DNA from: Lysobacter capsici
GTDB taxonomy: Bacteria > Pseudomonadota > Gammaproteobacteria > Xanthomonadales > Xanthomonadaceae
DNA length: 64,000 nucleotides
Assembly (NCBI RefSeq): GCF_018732085.1
Contig: NZ_CP076103.1
Span: forward strand, 3,410,001-3,474,000
Direction: 5' to 3'
Part shown: in pieces, positions 1-7,468 of the stretch
Layout of the letters: each line of letters starts with the position of its first letter
How positions within the stretch are numbered: the stretch's first letter is position 1
Translations under genes and position numbers: made by a program
Notes under the pieces: generated by a model
What the model was told of the DNA's origin: nothing
Database searches by the model: none
Seen by the model: the letters and a program-made list of their open reading frames with translations, nothing else

Positions 1-198
1 GGAGGCCATTTCTCTGACAATCCAGTCGTCGAGCCAGATCCGGGCGTCGCTGAGGGTCAGTTCCTGGCGCATTTTGACCCCCGAGGACGACATCACCGCG
101 TAGGCGTAGATGTCGTTGGGATCGAAGGACGCGTCGTCGGTCAGGGCCACGATCTGGTAGCGGCCGCGGGTCAGTACGTGGTGCTGGTACTCGTTCAT
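1..198 (-). CDS. Hypothetical protein, C-terminus cut by window edge
   Basis: The visible part is the first 66 codons, starting MNEYQHHVLTRGRYQIVALT and reading out of the window with no stop. The ATG is preceded by AGGAGAG at a good distance. No signal peptide, membrane segment or known motif is visible. It lies 46 bp downstream of the XVIPCD gene at 245-778 on the same strand, so the two are probably co-transcribed. That position makes it a candidate partner (immunity or accessory protein) of that effector, but this is inference from position alone. Confidence 0.7.
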   Translation of the reverse strand, partial: MNEYQHHVLTRGRYQIVALTDDASFDPNDIYAYAVMSSSGVKMRQELTLSDARIWLDDWIVREMAS

Positions 199-244
199 TG
201 CGCTCTCCTGGGCCGTGTGCCTGCCTGCGGGCACGCGGCGGGTG

Positions 245-778
245 TCAGTCCTTGTCCTTGAACAGGCTGCGCGCCGGCGCGGATTGCTCGCGTTCGTTGC
301 GCTCGCCCTGCTGCTGCGCCTGCGGCCCGCCCTGGCGCTGTTGCTGTTCGCGCTGGCGTTCGAGCAGGTCCTGCTCGCGATTGAGCTGGGCGAACTGCTC
401 GCTGCTGCGCTGCATCGACTGGCTCGCCGCCTGATTGGCGTCGACATAGCTCATGCGCCGGCTCGGCGAATCGGGGTCGCCCTCGACCGCGAACGCGCGC
501 GCGCCGTCCTTGCTGAATACGACATGGTCCACGCCGTGATTGCCGCGCGCGGCTTCCAGCGCCAGCGCGGCGGCGAGGTTGTCGCGTTCGCCGCTGCTGT
601 ACTGACGCGCCATCTCCTGCTTGTCCAGGCACACGCGCGTTTGCGAAAACAGATCGTGCTGCGGGTGGCTCGGGCTGCTGAGCAGATTGCGCTGCTCGCC
701 GCGGCGCATGTCGTCCAGTGTCTGGCTGGTGGCCCCGGTGCCGATGCCCAGATGCTGATCGGGTGGATTGGCGTTCAT
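245..778 (-). CDS. XVIPCD-containing putative type IV effector, minimal form
   Basis: 177 aa. Residues about 32-135 match the XVIPCD, the C-terminal domain that docks effectors on the VirD4 coupling protein of the Xanthomonas killing T4SS. Visible landmarks are LLSSPSHPQHDLF, GVDHVVFSKDG, AFAVEGDPDSP and QAASQSMQRSSEQF, followed by a Gln-rich tail, as in the other effectors of this cluster. Only about 30 residues precede the domain, so there is no room for a usual enzymatic module. It may be a very small effector, an adaptor, or the surviving 3' end of a larger one. The start is supported by GGAGGG 8 nt upstream. The next gene downstream starts 46 bp away. Confidence 0.85.
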   Translation of the reverse strand: MNANPPDQHLGIGTGATSQTLDDMRRGEQRNLLSSPSHPQHDLFSQTRVCLDKQEMARQYSSGERDNLAAALALEAARGNHGVDHVVFSKDGARAFAVEGDPDSPSRRMSYVDANQAASQSMQRSSEQFAQLNREQDLLERQREQQQRQGGPQAQQQGERNEREQSAPARSLFKDKD

Positions 779-982
779 CGCTGCGACCCTCCGCTGGTTT
801 CGTGGGCGACGCCGGCCGCGTGTCCGCCACGCCTGCCGGTCTCATCGACCTGTATATATCCGTTTATCCGCTGGCGCATTACCGCCGGTCCCATTGCACG
901 CGCGCCGACCCGAGCCCATACGAGCCGGCCCGACCCACGCCCGGCGCCGCCGGCCATCGCCGAAGCGACGGCAAAGCGGCAG

Positions 983-1018
983 CGGCAGGCTCGATCTCCC
1001 TAGCGATCGAGCCTGCCG
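983..1018. repeat. Perfect 14-bp inverted repeat
   Basis: CGGCAGGCTCGATC at 983-996 and its exact complement at 1005-1018 are separated by 8 nt. No T-run follows on either strand, so it is not a clear intrinsic terminator. It lies upstream of the XVIPCD gene that starts at 778. Confidence 0.75.
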
Positions 1019-1200
1019 TGCCCACCCCGCCCTTGCGGGAGGAGCAGCGACATCCCTGTCCAGGACTCCGCAGCGACTGCCAAGCCGTCCCTGGCCTGCG
1101 AAGCCCTCAAGCCGAACCGGACGACCGCCTCCACCGATGGTTGCGGGCGCCGGCACGGACCAGCTGTCGAAGCGTCGGCGCCGTGTGCGCCGCCGCCTCC

Positions 1201-1770
1201 TGAATTAGTGCCGCGACGCATCCGTGCGCCGCTTTCCTTGCCGTCCGCCGCGATCCTTCGATCGCGCCGGTTCCTGCAACTCCGTCCAGGCTCGCCGGCA
1301 GCGACATCCCTCGCCATGCCGCTCGAACCTGCTGTCGATCAAGCAACGGCGCGTACCGCGCTGCCGCCCGCTGAATTAGTGCCGCGACGCATCCGTGCGC
1401 CGCTTTCCTTGCCGTCCGCTGCGATCCTTCGATCGCGCCGGTTCCTGCAACTCCGACCAGGCTCGCCGGCAGCGACATCCCTCGCCATGCCGGTCGATCC
1501 TGCTGTCGATCAAGCAACGGCGCGTACCGCGCCGCCGCCCGCTGAATGGGTGCTGCGACGCATCCGTGCGCCGCGTTCCTTGCCGTCCGATCCGATCTTG
1601 CGATCGGAGTCGGTTCCAAACCGAACTCGTTGCTGCGTGCATCCACATCGGGCGTCACGTTGAAGCGGACCGCGCCGAGGCCTCCAGAATCTGTCGCCGC
1701 GACGCATCCGTGCGCCGCTCTCCCTGCCGTCCGGCCCGATCCTTCGATCGCGCCGGTTCCAAACTCAGAA
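1201..1770. repeat. 171-bp tandem repeat, two full and two decayed copies
   Basis: The string TGAATTAGTGCCGCGACGCA recurs at 1201 and 1372, and a variant beginning TGAAT starts at 1543, giving an exact 171-bp period with few substitutions between the first two units. Partial copies carrying GCGACGCATCCGTGCGCCGC continue near 1555 and 1698 and decay towards the stop of the next effector at 1793. The period is a multiple of three, so several frames stay open through it, but no start signals or coding-like composition are seen. The whole 779-1792 interval otherwise holds no gene I can support. Confidence 0.85.
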
Positions 1771-1792
1771 CGAACTCGTCAAACCGAACTCA

Positions 1793-2923
1793 TCAAATCA
1801 GGCTCATCTTCGGCGACGCCTGCTGCTGCGCCTGCTGTTGTTCCTGCTGCTGTTGCTGCGACTGGGCCAGCTTCGGCGTGTCCTGCTGCAATTTCTGCGA
1901 GGACTGCTCGATCGACTGGCTCATCGCCTGATCTTTGTTGGCGAACACGCGCTGGTGCGCCGGGTCGTTGAGGCCGCCCTGGACCGCGAACAGGCCGCTG
2001 CCGTTGACGCTCGGCACGACGTGATCGATGCGGTTCAGGCCGCTCATGCGCGCTTCGTAGGTCAAGGTGCCGGCGGCGCGCTCGAGCTGCGCGTGATCGC
2101 GGAATCCGGCCTGCGACCCGAGCTTCTCCAGCCCGTCGACCGCCTGCTTGTACAGGGCGTGATCGGGATGGTTCGGGCTCGACAGCAACTTGCCCTGATC
2201 GTCCTGGCGCGGGGTCGCGTGCTTCATCGCGTCCAGCGTCTTCGGACCGGCCACGCCGTCGTCCTTGAGCCCGTGTTCGCGCTGGAACGCTTGCACCGCC
2301 TGGCGCGTGCGCTCGCCGAAATCGCCGTCGGCGCTCAGCGCCTTGCCTTCGCCGTCGCGATAACCGAGCCGGTTCAAGCCTTCCTGCAACGCGCGCACGT
2401 CCTGGCCGCGTTCGCCGGGATGCATGACGCCGTCGTTGGGCTTGTGCTGCTCGGCGCCGGCCGCAGTCGCGCTACGCGCGCCGGTGGTCTGGCGCTGGTT
2501 CCAGAACTCTTCCGGATTGAGGTTGCGCCCTTGCGGGTCCTTCATCTGGTAATGCACGTGCTGGGCGTATTGCGCCTCGCCGTTCGGGCCGCGCCCGCCC
2601 ATCGTGCCGATCACCGCGCCGGCCTCGATGCGCTGGCCTTCGACCACCGACTGGCTCTGCGTGTGCAGCAGTTGATGGCGATTGCCTTCGGCGTCGCGGA
2701 TCGAAATCGTGCCGTAACGGCCACCGACGAATTCGACCGTGCCCGCGACCGGCGAATGGATCGAGGGATGTTCGAGATTGACCTCGGCCTGGCCGCCGAC
2801 GTAATTGAAATCCGAACCGCCGTGCGGGCCGCTGTCGCGACGCTCGCCGTAGTGGCCGGTGATGTGCGACGAACGCCCCTGCTGCGGCGGCAGAATCACG
2901 TTCATGATGTCCTGGTACGACAT
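1793..2923 (-). CDS. Putative T4SS effector: M23 endopeptidase + PG-binding + XVIPCD
   Basis: 376 aa, three modules. Residues about 20-140 form an M23/LytM-type zinc endopeptidase: H34 and D38 in PHGGSDF, H87 in LLHTQS, and H122/H124 in QHVHYQ. This family cleaves peptide cross-links of peptidoglycan. Residues about 164-236 are a PG_binding_1 module (RGQDVRALQEGLNRLGY, FGERTRQAVQAFQ). Residues 246-345 are the XVIPCD (LLSSPNHPDHALY, GLNRIDHVVPS, LFAVQGGLNDP, SQSIEQSS), followed by a Gln-rich tail. There is no signal peptide, as expected for a T4SS substrate delivered to a target periplasm. The ATG at 2923 has AGGAGA upstream. The open frame continues upstream through the two lipoprotein genes, but that extension is not the gene. 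It lies 17 bp after the lipoprotein gene at 2941-3444. Confidence 0.92.
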   Translation of the reverse strand: MSYQDIMNVILPPQQGRSSHITGHYGERRDSGPHGGSDFNYVGGQAEVNLEHPSIHSPVAGTVEFVGGRYGTISIRDAEGNRHQLLHTQSQSVVEGQRIEAGAVIGTMGGRGPNGEAQYAQHVHYQMKDPQGRNLNPEEFWNQRQTTGARSATAAGAEQHKPNDGVMHPGERGQDVRALQEGLNRLGYRDGEGKALSADGDFGERTRQAVQAFQREHGLKDDGVAGPKTLDAMKHATPRQDDQGKLLSSPNHPDHALYKQAVDGLEKLGSQAGFRDHAQLERAAGTLTYEARMSGLNRIDHVVPSVNGSGLFAVQGGLNDPAHQRVFANKDQAMSQSIEQSSQKLQQDTPKLAQSQQQQQEQQQAQQQASPKMSLI

Positions 2924-2940
2924 ATCGGCGTCTCCTGCGC

Positions 2941-3444
2941 TTAAAGCGAATCGTCGCGCTTGCGGTACAGCGTCCAGCACTCGCCCTTGCGGAAGAAGAA
3001 CGACAGCTGATAGTCGGTGTCGGGCTTGGCCAGCATCACTTGCTTGTCGCCGTTCACTTCGGTCTGACTCAGGACCAAGCCGTCGTTCTTCTGGGTCTGG
3101 CTGTTCGGCATGACCGGGAATTGCAGCGCATCGCCGTCGAGCATCGCGGTCACCTGCTTGGGCTCGGGATCGGCGTTGGGATCGACGCTGTCGCTTTGCA
3201 GCGGCCGCTGGGTATGCGCCTTCTGCACCTCGACGTCGTCGGCGAAGGCCTTGAGGAAGGCATCGAAGTCCTGCGACGGGCAGGCGATCGCGGCTTTCGC
3301 CGGCGCTGCTGCCGGTGCCGTCGCCACGGGCGCGGCGGCCGCAGTCGCCGGCGCCGCCTGCGAACTCTTGGACGCGACATCGCAGCCGGCCAGCGCCAAC
3401 GAGCCGAACAACACGGACAACAACAGCAACTGATTGCGCTTCAT
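2941..3444 (-). CDS. Lipoprotein, putative immunity protein for the M23 effector
   Basis: 167 aa starting MKRNQLLLLSVLFGSLALAG, then the lipobox cysteine. It has an Ala-rich linker, then a globular part of about 120 residues with no family I recognise. The residue after the cysteine is Asp, which in enterobacteria keeps lipoproteins in the inner membrane; whether that rule holds here is unknown. The in-frame ATG 24 nt upstream lacks a ribosome site, while GGAAG precedes the chosen one. The gene ends 17 bp before the M23 effector start. Lipoproteins encoded next to XVIPCD effectors are the usual T4SS immunity proteins in Xanthomonas, so a protective role in the periplasm is inferred. Confidence 0.85.
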   Translation of the reverse strand: MKRNQLLLLSVLFGSLALAGCDVASKSSQAAPATAAAAPVATAPAAAPAKAAIACPSQDFDAFLKAFADDVEVQKAHTQRPLQSDSVDPNADPEPKQVTAMLDGDALQFPVMPNSQTQKNDGLVLSQTEVNGDKQVMLAKPDTDYQLSFFFRKGECWTLYRKRDDSL

Positions 3445-3480
3445 CGATTTGAGCTTCCGTCGGATCATGAGTCGTTCGCC

Positions 3481-4155
3481 TTACCGGCCAAGATCGGCCT
3501 TGAGCTGCGCCTGGAAATCGGTGCGCTGGTCCGGCGCGTCGAGCAGGAAGTACTGCCCGGCCACGACCAGCTGACCATCGCTCCAGCGCAGGTGCTGCGC
3601 GCCTTCGCCGACCAGTGCCGAGTACGCGCCCTGCACGCCCGGCACCGTCACATCGGCGCCGCCGCGCAGCGCGCCGTTGCCCGCATCCAGCTCGACCACC
3701 CGCAACAAGGTCTGCGACAGCGACTGCTGCGGCTGGGTGTCCGATTGCAGCAACACGTACAAGGCGTTGTCCTGGTGCAGGCAATGGGTCGCGCGGCTTT
3801 GGTACGTGTCTTTCGGCAATTCCAGAACGCGCGTCCACACCGGCTTGCCCGAGGTCTGTTCGATGTAGACGACCGGTTTTTGATTCATGCCGTCCTCGTC
3901 CACCGCCGCGCCGACCACGCACTGCCTGCCGTCGCCGATCGATTCGCTGGCATACGAGGAAAAACCCGCCGGAATGACCGTTTCGGTGGCCGCTGCGCTC
4001 GCGCTCGGCGCCGGCGCCGCCGGGCTCGCCGTAGTCGCGCCCGTTGCTGCCGGCGCCACCGGCGCGGCATCGCCGTGCGAGGACGAATCGCAGGCGGCCA
4101 GCGCCAGCGATGCCATGCACACGACGATCAGGGACATGCGGTGGCGCTTATTCAT
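3481..4155 (-). CDS. Lipoprotein, putative immunity protein
   Basis: 224 aa. MNKRHRMSLIVVCMASLALA leads to the lipobox ending in Cys, followed by Asp at +2 and an Ala/Pro/Ser-rich linker to about residue 55. The rest (for example GRQCVVGAAVDEDGMNQKPV, VYIEQTSGKPVWTRVLELP) looks like a secreted beta-rich domain of unknown family. It lies 36 bp upstream of the second lipoprotein gene and is probably in one transcript with it and the M23 effector. It also lies 194 bp downstream of the transglycosylase effector, so it could protect against either toxin. Confidence 0.82.
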   Translation of the reverse strand: MNKRHRMSLIVVCMASLALAACDSSSHGDAAPVAPAATGATTASPAAPAPSASAAATETVIPAGFSSYASESIGDGRQCVVGAAVDEDGMNQKPVVYIEQTSGKPVWTRVLELPKDTYQSRATHCLHQDNALYVLLQSDTQPQQSLSQTLLRVVELDAGNGALRGGADVTVPGVQGAYSALVGEGAQHLRWSDGQLVVAGQYFLLDAPDQRTDFQAQLKADLGR

Positions 4156-4242
4156 CAGAGCAATTCATCACGGCAGAAAATCCAGACCATCGAACATTAA
4201 TAACCAAACAACATAAAACCTTTGCGACGCAGGTTGCGGAAC

Positions 4243-4290
4243 CATCCCGATGTCGGGATGACGCGCCCGCCGGATTGCCCGGCGGACGCG
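4243..4290 (-). terminator. Two adjacent hairpins after the transglycosylase effector gene
   Basis: CATCCCGA-TG-TCGGGATG (4243-4260) and a 12-bp stem at 4262-4290 (CGCGCCCGCCGG against CCGGCGGACGCG, loop ATTGC, one G-U pair on the minus strand). They lie between the effector stop at 4350 and the lipoprotein start at 4155. There is no U-tract, so termination is possible but not shown. The rest of 4156-4349 holds nothing else I can name. Confidence 0.45.
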
Positions 4291-4349
4291 CCATCCCCAA
4301 CCCGTGCCCGCGCGCCGGTCTCGACGCGCGGGACTTGATCACAGCGCGA

Positions 4350-6326
4350 TCAGACCAGCACCGGCTTGGCCGGCTGACGCTGTTCGGCGTCCTGCGCCGG
4401 CGCGGCCTGCGGCTTGTGCGCCGGCACGTCCTGCGCCAGCTGGTGGGTCGAACGCTCCACCGGCTGGCTCACCGCGGTGGCCTTGTCGACCAGCGCGCGC
4501 TTGCTGGCCGGATCGCCCAGTTCGCCCTGCACCGCGAAATAGCCGGTGCCGCTGGCGTTCGGCACGACGTGGTTGATCTTGTCCAGACCGCCCAGGCGCG
4601 CTTCGTAGGTGATGCTCGCCGCGGCGCGCTGGCGCTCGTCGGCGTTCTTCAGGCCGCTGTTGGCGCCGAGCTTTTCCAGACCCTTCAACGCGTCTTCGTA
4701 CATGCCGTGATCGGGGTGCTTGGCATCGGACAGCTGCGGCAGTTTCTGCGCGTTCTTGAGCGCTTCCAGGGTCTTCGGGCCGGCTTCGCCGTCGACGGTG
4801 AGGCCGTGCGCCTTCTGGAACGAACGCACCGACTCCTCGGTGTGCTTGCCGAAATCGCCGTCGGGCTTGAGCGCATTGCCCTGCGCGTCGCGGTAGCCGA
4901 GCTTGTTCAACGACTCCTGCAACTCGCGCACCGCGGTGCCCTTCTCGTTGCGCTCGAGCACGCCGTCGGCGTTCGCCGCCGCGGCGGTGCGGGCCGGCGC
5001 CGGGTCTTTCTTGACTTCGGTCTTGGCGGCCGGGTCCTGGCTCTGGGTCTGCTGGTTGTCCTTGAGCAGCGAGCGCGCTTCGGCCAGCGGGTCGGTGGCG
5101 TACAGCTTGACGCCGTTGGCCTGCTTGCGGCTGAGGTAGGTGTCCAGCGAGGACAGCTCCACGCCTTCGCCGCCGCGCGACTGGCTGATCATCAGCTCGT
5201 TGGTCTTGGGATCGCGCACCACCATGGTGATGTGGTCGATGCCCTTGAAACGGCCCTTGTCCCAGCTCTTCGGACCGTTGTCCTCGCCGATGATCATGCC
5301 TTCCTTGAGCACGTCGCGGGTGATCGCCTTGCCTTCGATCATCACGCCCGAACGCTGCTGCGCCTTGTCGACGATCATCGCCGCGCCGTCGTTGCCGAGA
5401 TTGAACTTGTCTTCCTTGCCGAAGACTTCGCGGCCGGCCTTCTTGTTGATCTCGTTCATGGTCGCGTTCTGCATCGTCGCGACCCAGCCCGAGCAATCCA
5501 CATAGCCCTGGTCGGGATGCTTGCCGTCGACGCCCGGGTACTTGCCGCTCATCGCGTACTTGACGTTGTCGTACTTGACGCTCAGGTCGTGCGCGGCGGT
5601 CAGCGAGATGCCGGCGCCGGTCTGGGCCTGCGTCTGCGGCTGGGTTTGCGTCTGGGCCGGAGTGGTCTGCGTCTGCGACGGAGCAGTCTGGGTCGGCGCG
5701 GTCGGGGTCTGCTGACGGTTATCGGTGACCGGCGCGATGCCCTTTTCCGGAATCGCCACGCGATCGAACTTGGTGTCCCAGTACTGGGTGAAGGTGGTCG
5801 CCATGTCGCGATCGGACATGCGCGAGAACTCGGAGTACTTGTGCCCGGTCACGCGCTCGAAATCGCGCGAGCTGACGTTGTTGAGGATGTTCGCGCGGGT
5901 GTCGTCGCGCGAGAAATGACCGGTCGCGATCGCCGACTGGATCGAGCGATAGCCCGCGCCGCCCTGCTGATGCGCCATGTACATGTCCAGGCCATCGGGT
6001 TCGGGCTTGCCCGACAGGTACGGGCGATGATCGCGCTCGTGGCGGTTGACCAGGGTGTTGCGGTTGTCCAGGTACAGGCGCGCGGCGGCGTCGGTGTTGG
6101 CGACCGCATCGAGCTCGCGGCCGCGGATGCCGTAGGCGTCGGCGGTCGAGGGCACGAACTGGAACAGGCCCTTGGCGCCGGCCGCGCCGCGCGAAGCCTG
6201 TTCGTTGAAGCTGCCGCCGGTTTCGATGTAGGCAAAGCGCATGAAGTCGTCGCGCGGGATGTTCCGCTCGGCCGCTTCGCGTTCGATGATGCCCAGGACT
6301 TCGGTGCGGGAATAGTCGCGTGCCAT
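4350..6326 (-). CDS. Putative T4SS effector: lytic transglycosylase + NlpC/P60-like + PG-binding + XVIPCD
   Basis: 658 aa with four modules. Residues about 5-170 resemble a goose-lysozyme/SLT transglycosylase; E35 in AYIETGGSFNEQ is the expected catalytic acid, followed by GAKGLFQFVPSTADAYG. A Gln/Thr-rich linker (about 205-240) leads to an NlpC/P60- or CHAP-like cysteine peptidase, with Cys278 in YVDCSGWVAT and His365 in GIDHITMVV. Residues about 452-522 are PG_binding_1 and 532-631 XVIPCD (AKHPDHGMY, GLDKINHVVPN, YFAVQGELGDP, SQPVERST). It could therefore cut both glycan strands and stem peptides. AAGGAG precedes the ATG. It follows the unknown gene at 6403-7182 by 76 bp. Confidence 0.92.
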   Translation of the reverse strand: MARDYSRTEVLGIIEREAAERNIPRDDFMRFAYIETGGSFNEQASRGAAGAKGLFQFVPSTADAYGIRGRELDAVANTDAAARLYLDNRNTLVNRHERDHRPYLSGKPEPDGLDMYMAHQQGGAGYRSIQSAIATGHFSRDDTRANILNNVSSRDFERVTGHKYSEFSRMSDRDMATTFTQYWDTKFDRVAIPEKGIAPVTDNRQQTPTAPTQTAPSQTQTTPAQTQTQPQTQAQTGAGISLTAAHDLSVKYDNVKYAMSGKYPGVDGKHPDQGYVDCSGWVATMQNATMNEINKKAGREVFGKEDKFNLGNDGAAMIVDKAQQRSGVMIEGKAITRDVLKEGMIIGEDNGPKSWDKGRFKGIDHITMVVRDPKTNELMISQSRGGEGVELSSLDTYLSRKQANGVKLYATDPLAEARSLLKDNQQTQSQDPAAKTEVKKDPAPARTAAAANADGVLERNEKGTAVRELQESLNKLGYRDAQGNALKPDGDFGKHTEESVRSFQKAHGLTVDGEAGPKTLEALKNAQKLPQLSDAKHPDHGMYEDALKGLEKLGANSGLKNADERQRAAASITYEARLGGLDKINHVVPNASGTGYFAVQGELGDPASKRALVDKATAVSQPVERSTHQLAQDVPAHKPQAAPAQDAEQRQPAKPVLV

Positions 6327-6402
6327 GTCTCAATCTCCTTATGAGTGCCGCTATGTCTTTGTGGGCCGCCGTGATCGGATCGGCCCGCCGGTGTGAATTT
6401 GT

Positions 6403-7182
6403 TTACTGCGCGCTGGGCTGATACTGGTTTTCGGTCGCCACGTAGCGGTACTCGAGCGCATCGGCCGGGCCGAGCGTGCGCACCTTGCCCGCCGCGACGA
6501 TCCGGGTGCCGCTCATCGCGACATGGATCAACGGCAGGTCCTCGCCATGCGGTTCGAAACTCAGCGCGCCGAAACTGCGCGCGCACGGCTGCTGGTCGTC
6601 GTCTTCGTCGCAACTGGCGCCGTTGTCTTCGCCGGCGGCGACGCTGCCCAGGTAGCTCCAGTGGGTCGTGTTGGGATCGCGCAGGTCGGCCGGATCGAAC
6701 GCGAACAGGTCGTACGCGTCCACGCGCACGCCGCCGCTCAGCGACCAGGTCGGCACCGCGAGCACGAACTTGCCGTCCGGGGTCTTGTAGGTCTGCGGCT
6801 TGCGCTTTTCGTCGATCGCGTTGCCGCGCTCGAACGCGCCGAAGGTGCCGATCGAGAACTCGGCCAGTTCGAACGCCCACGACCGCGCCGCGCCGGGATC
6901 GGCCAACGAGAACGTCGCCTGGCTCAGGGTGACCTGGGTGTCCGGCGTGGGATCGGCGTCCTTTTCCGCATCGTTGTATTTTTCCGGGGTTTCGGCGACG
7001 AAACCGGTGTAGTAGCCAACGCCGTCGAGTTCGAAGGCATGGCCGAACCAGAACGTGGCCACGCTGCCGTTTTCGATCTCGTAGGAGGCCGAGCCGTCGC
7101 CGGCGATGTCGTGGATGGCGTTGATCACCTCGCCCGGTGTCGGCGGCGTCGCGGCGGAAAGCATGTTGGCGATTTCAGACAT
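6403..7182 (-). CDS. Hypothetical protein, candidate partner of the dual-enzyme effector
   Basis: 259 aa from ATG 7182, chosen over ATG 7191 because AGGA lies 8 nt upstream of it. It begins MSEIANMLSAATPPTPGEVI and has no signal peptide or lipobox; an in-frame stop just upstream excludes an extended leader. It is acidic, with a Cys pair flanking an Asp-rich stretch (CDEDDDQQPC), and appears to be a soluble beta-rich protein. No family is recognised. Its place 76 bp upstream of an effector gene matches the partner-first order seen elsewhere in the cluster. If it is immunity, a cytoplasmic location would be unexpected against a cell-wall hydrolase; a chaperone-like or other role is equally possible. 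Confidence 0.75.
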   Translation of the reverse strand: MSEIANMLSAATPPTPGEVINAIHDIAGDGSASYEIENGSVATFWFGHAFELDGVGYYTGFVAETPEKYNDAEKDADPTPDTQVTLSQATFSLADPGAARSWAFELAEFSIGTFGAFERGNAIDEKRKPQTYKTPDGKFVLAVPTWSLSGGVRVDAYDLFAFDPADLRDPNTTHWSYLGSVAAGEDNGASCDEDDDQQPCARSFGALSFEPHGEDLPLIHVAMSGTRIVAAGKVRTLGPADALEYRYVATENQYQPSAQ

Positions 7183-7468
7183 GAAGAACATCCTGTTTTA
7201 TGCGGTTTTTTGAACGACGCACGCGCGGGTTGAGGAGGCTTCGACCGGTTCGGCATACGCCGCGGATACGGTGATCGGAACAGCTCAAAGCCAGGCACAA
7301 CGTGAGCGAGCGGTGCGGGCATGCGACGACGCGTAAGCGGCGGCGATCGAAACCCGATGGATTCAGGGGAAGAGGCGGACGACGGATTCGAACGGCTGAC
7401 AGGTCACGCGGCGACGCGAACGTCGAGGCGGCACGATCGGCTGCGCGCAGGCAGCGGAGCGTTCCGCG

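Noticed and set aside
1107..1663. Open frames on both strands through the 171-bp repeat
   Set aside because: They stay open only because the repeat period is a multiple of three; no ribosome site and no protein-like composition.
1793..4120. A single 775-residue open frame covering the M23 effector and both lipoprotein genes
   Set aside because: The part upstream of 2923 is Arg/Gly-rich and antiparallel to nothing known, while two well-supported lipoprotein genes in other frames occupy it; a good ribosome site exists at 2923.
4243..4290. Possible small RNA or riboswitch
   Set aside because: Only two simple hairpins; no conserved riboswitch elements recognised.
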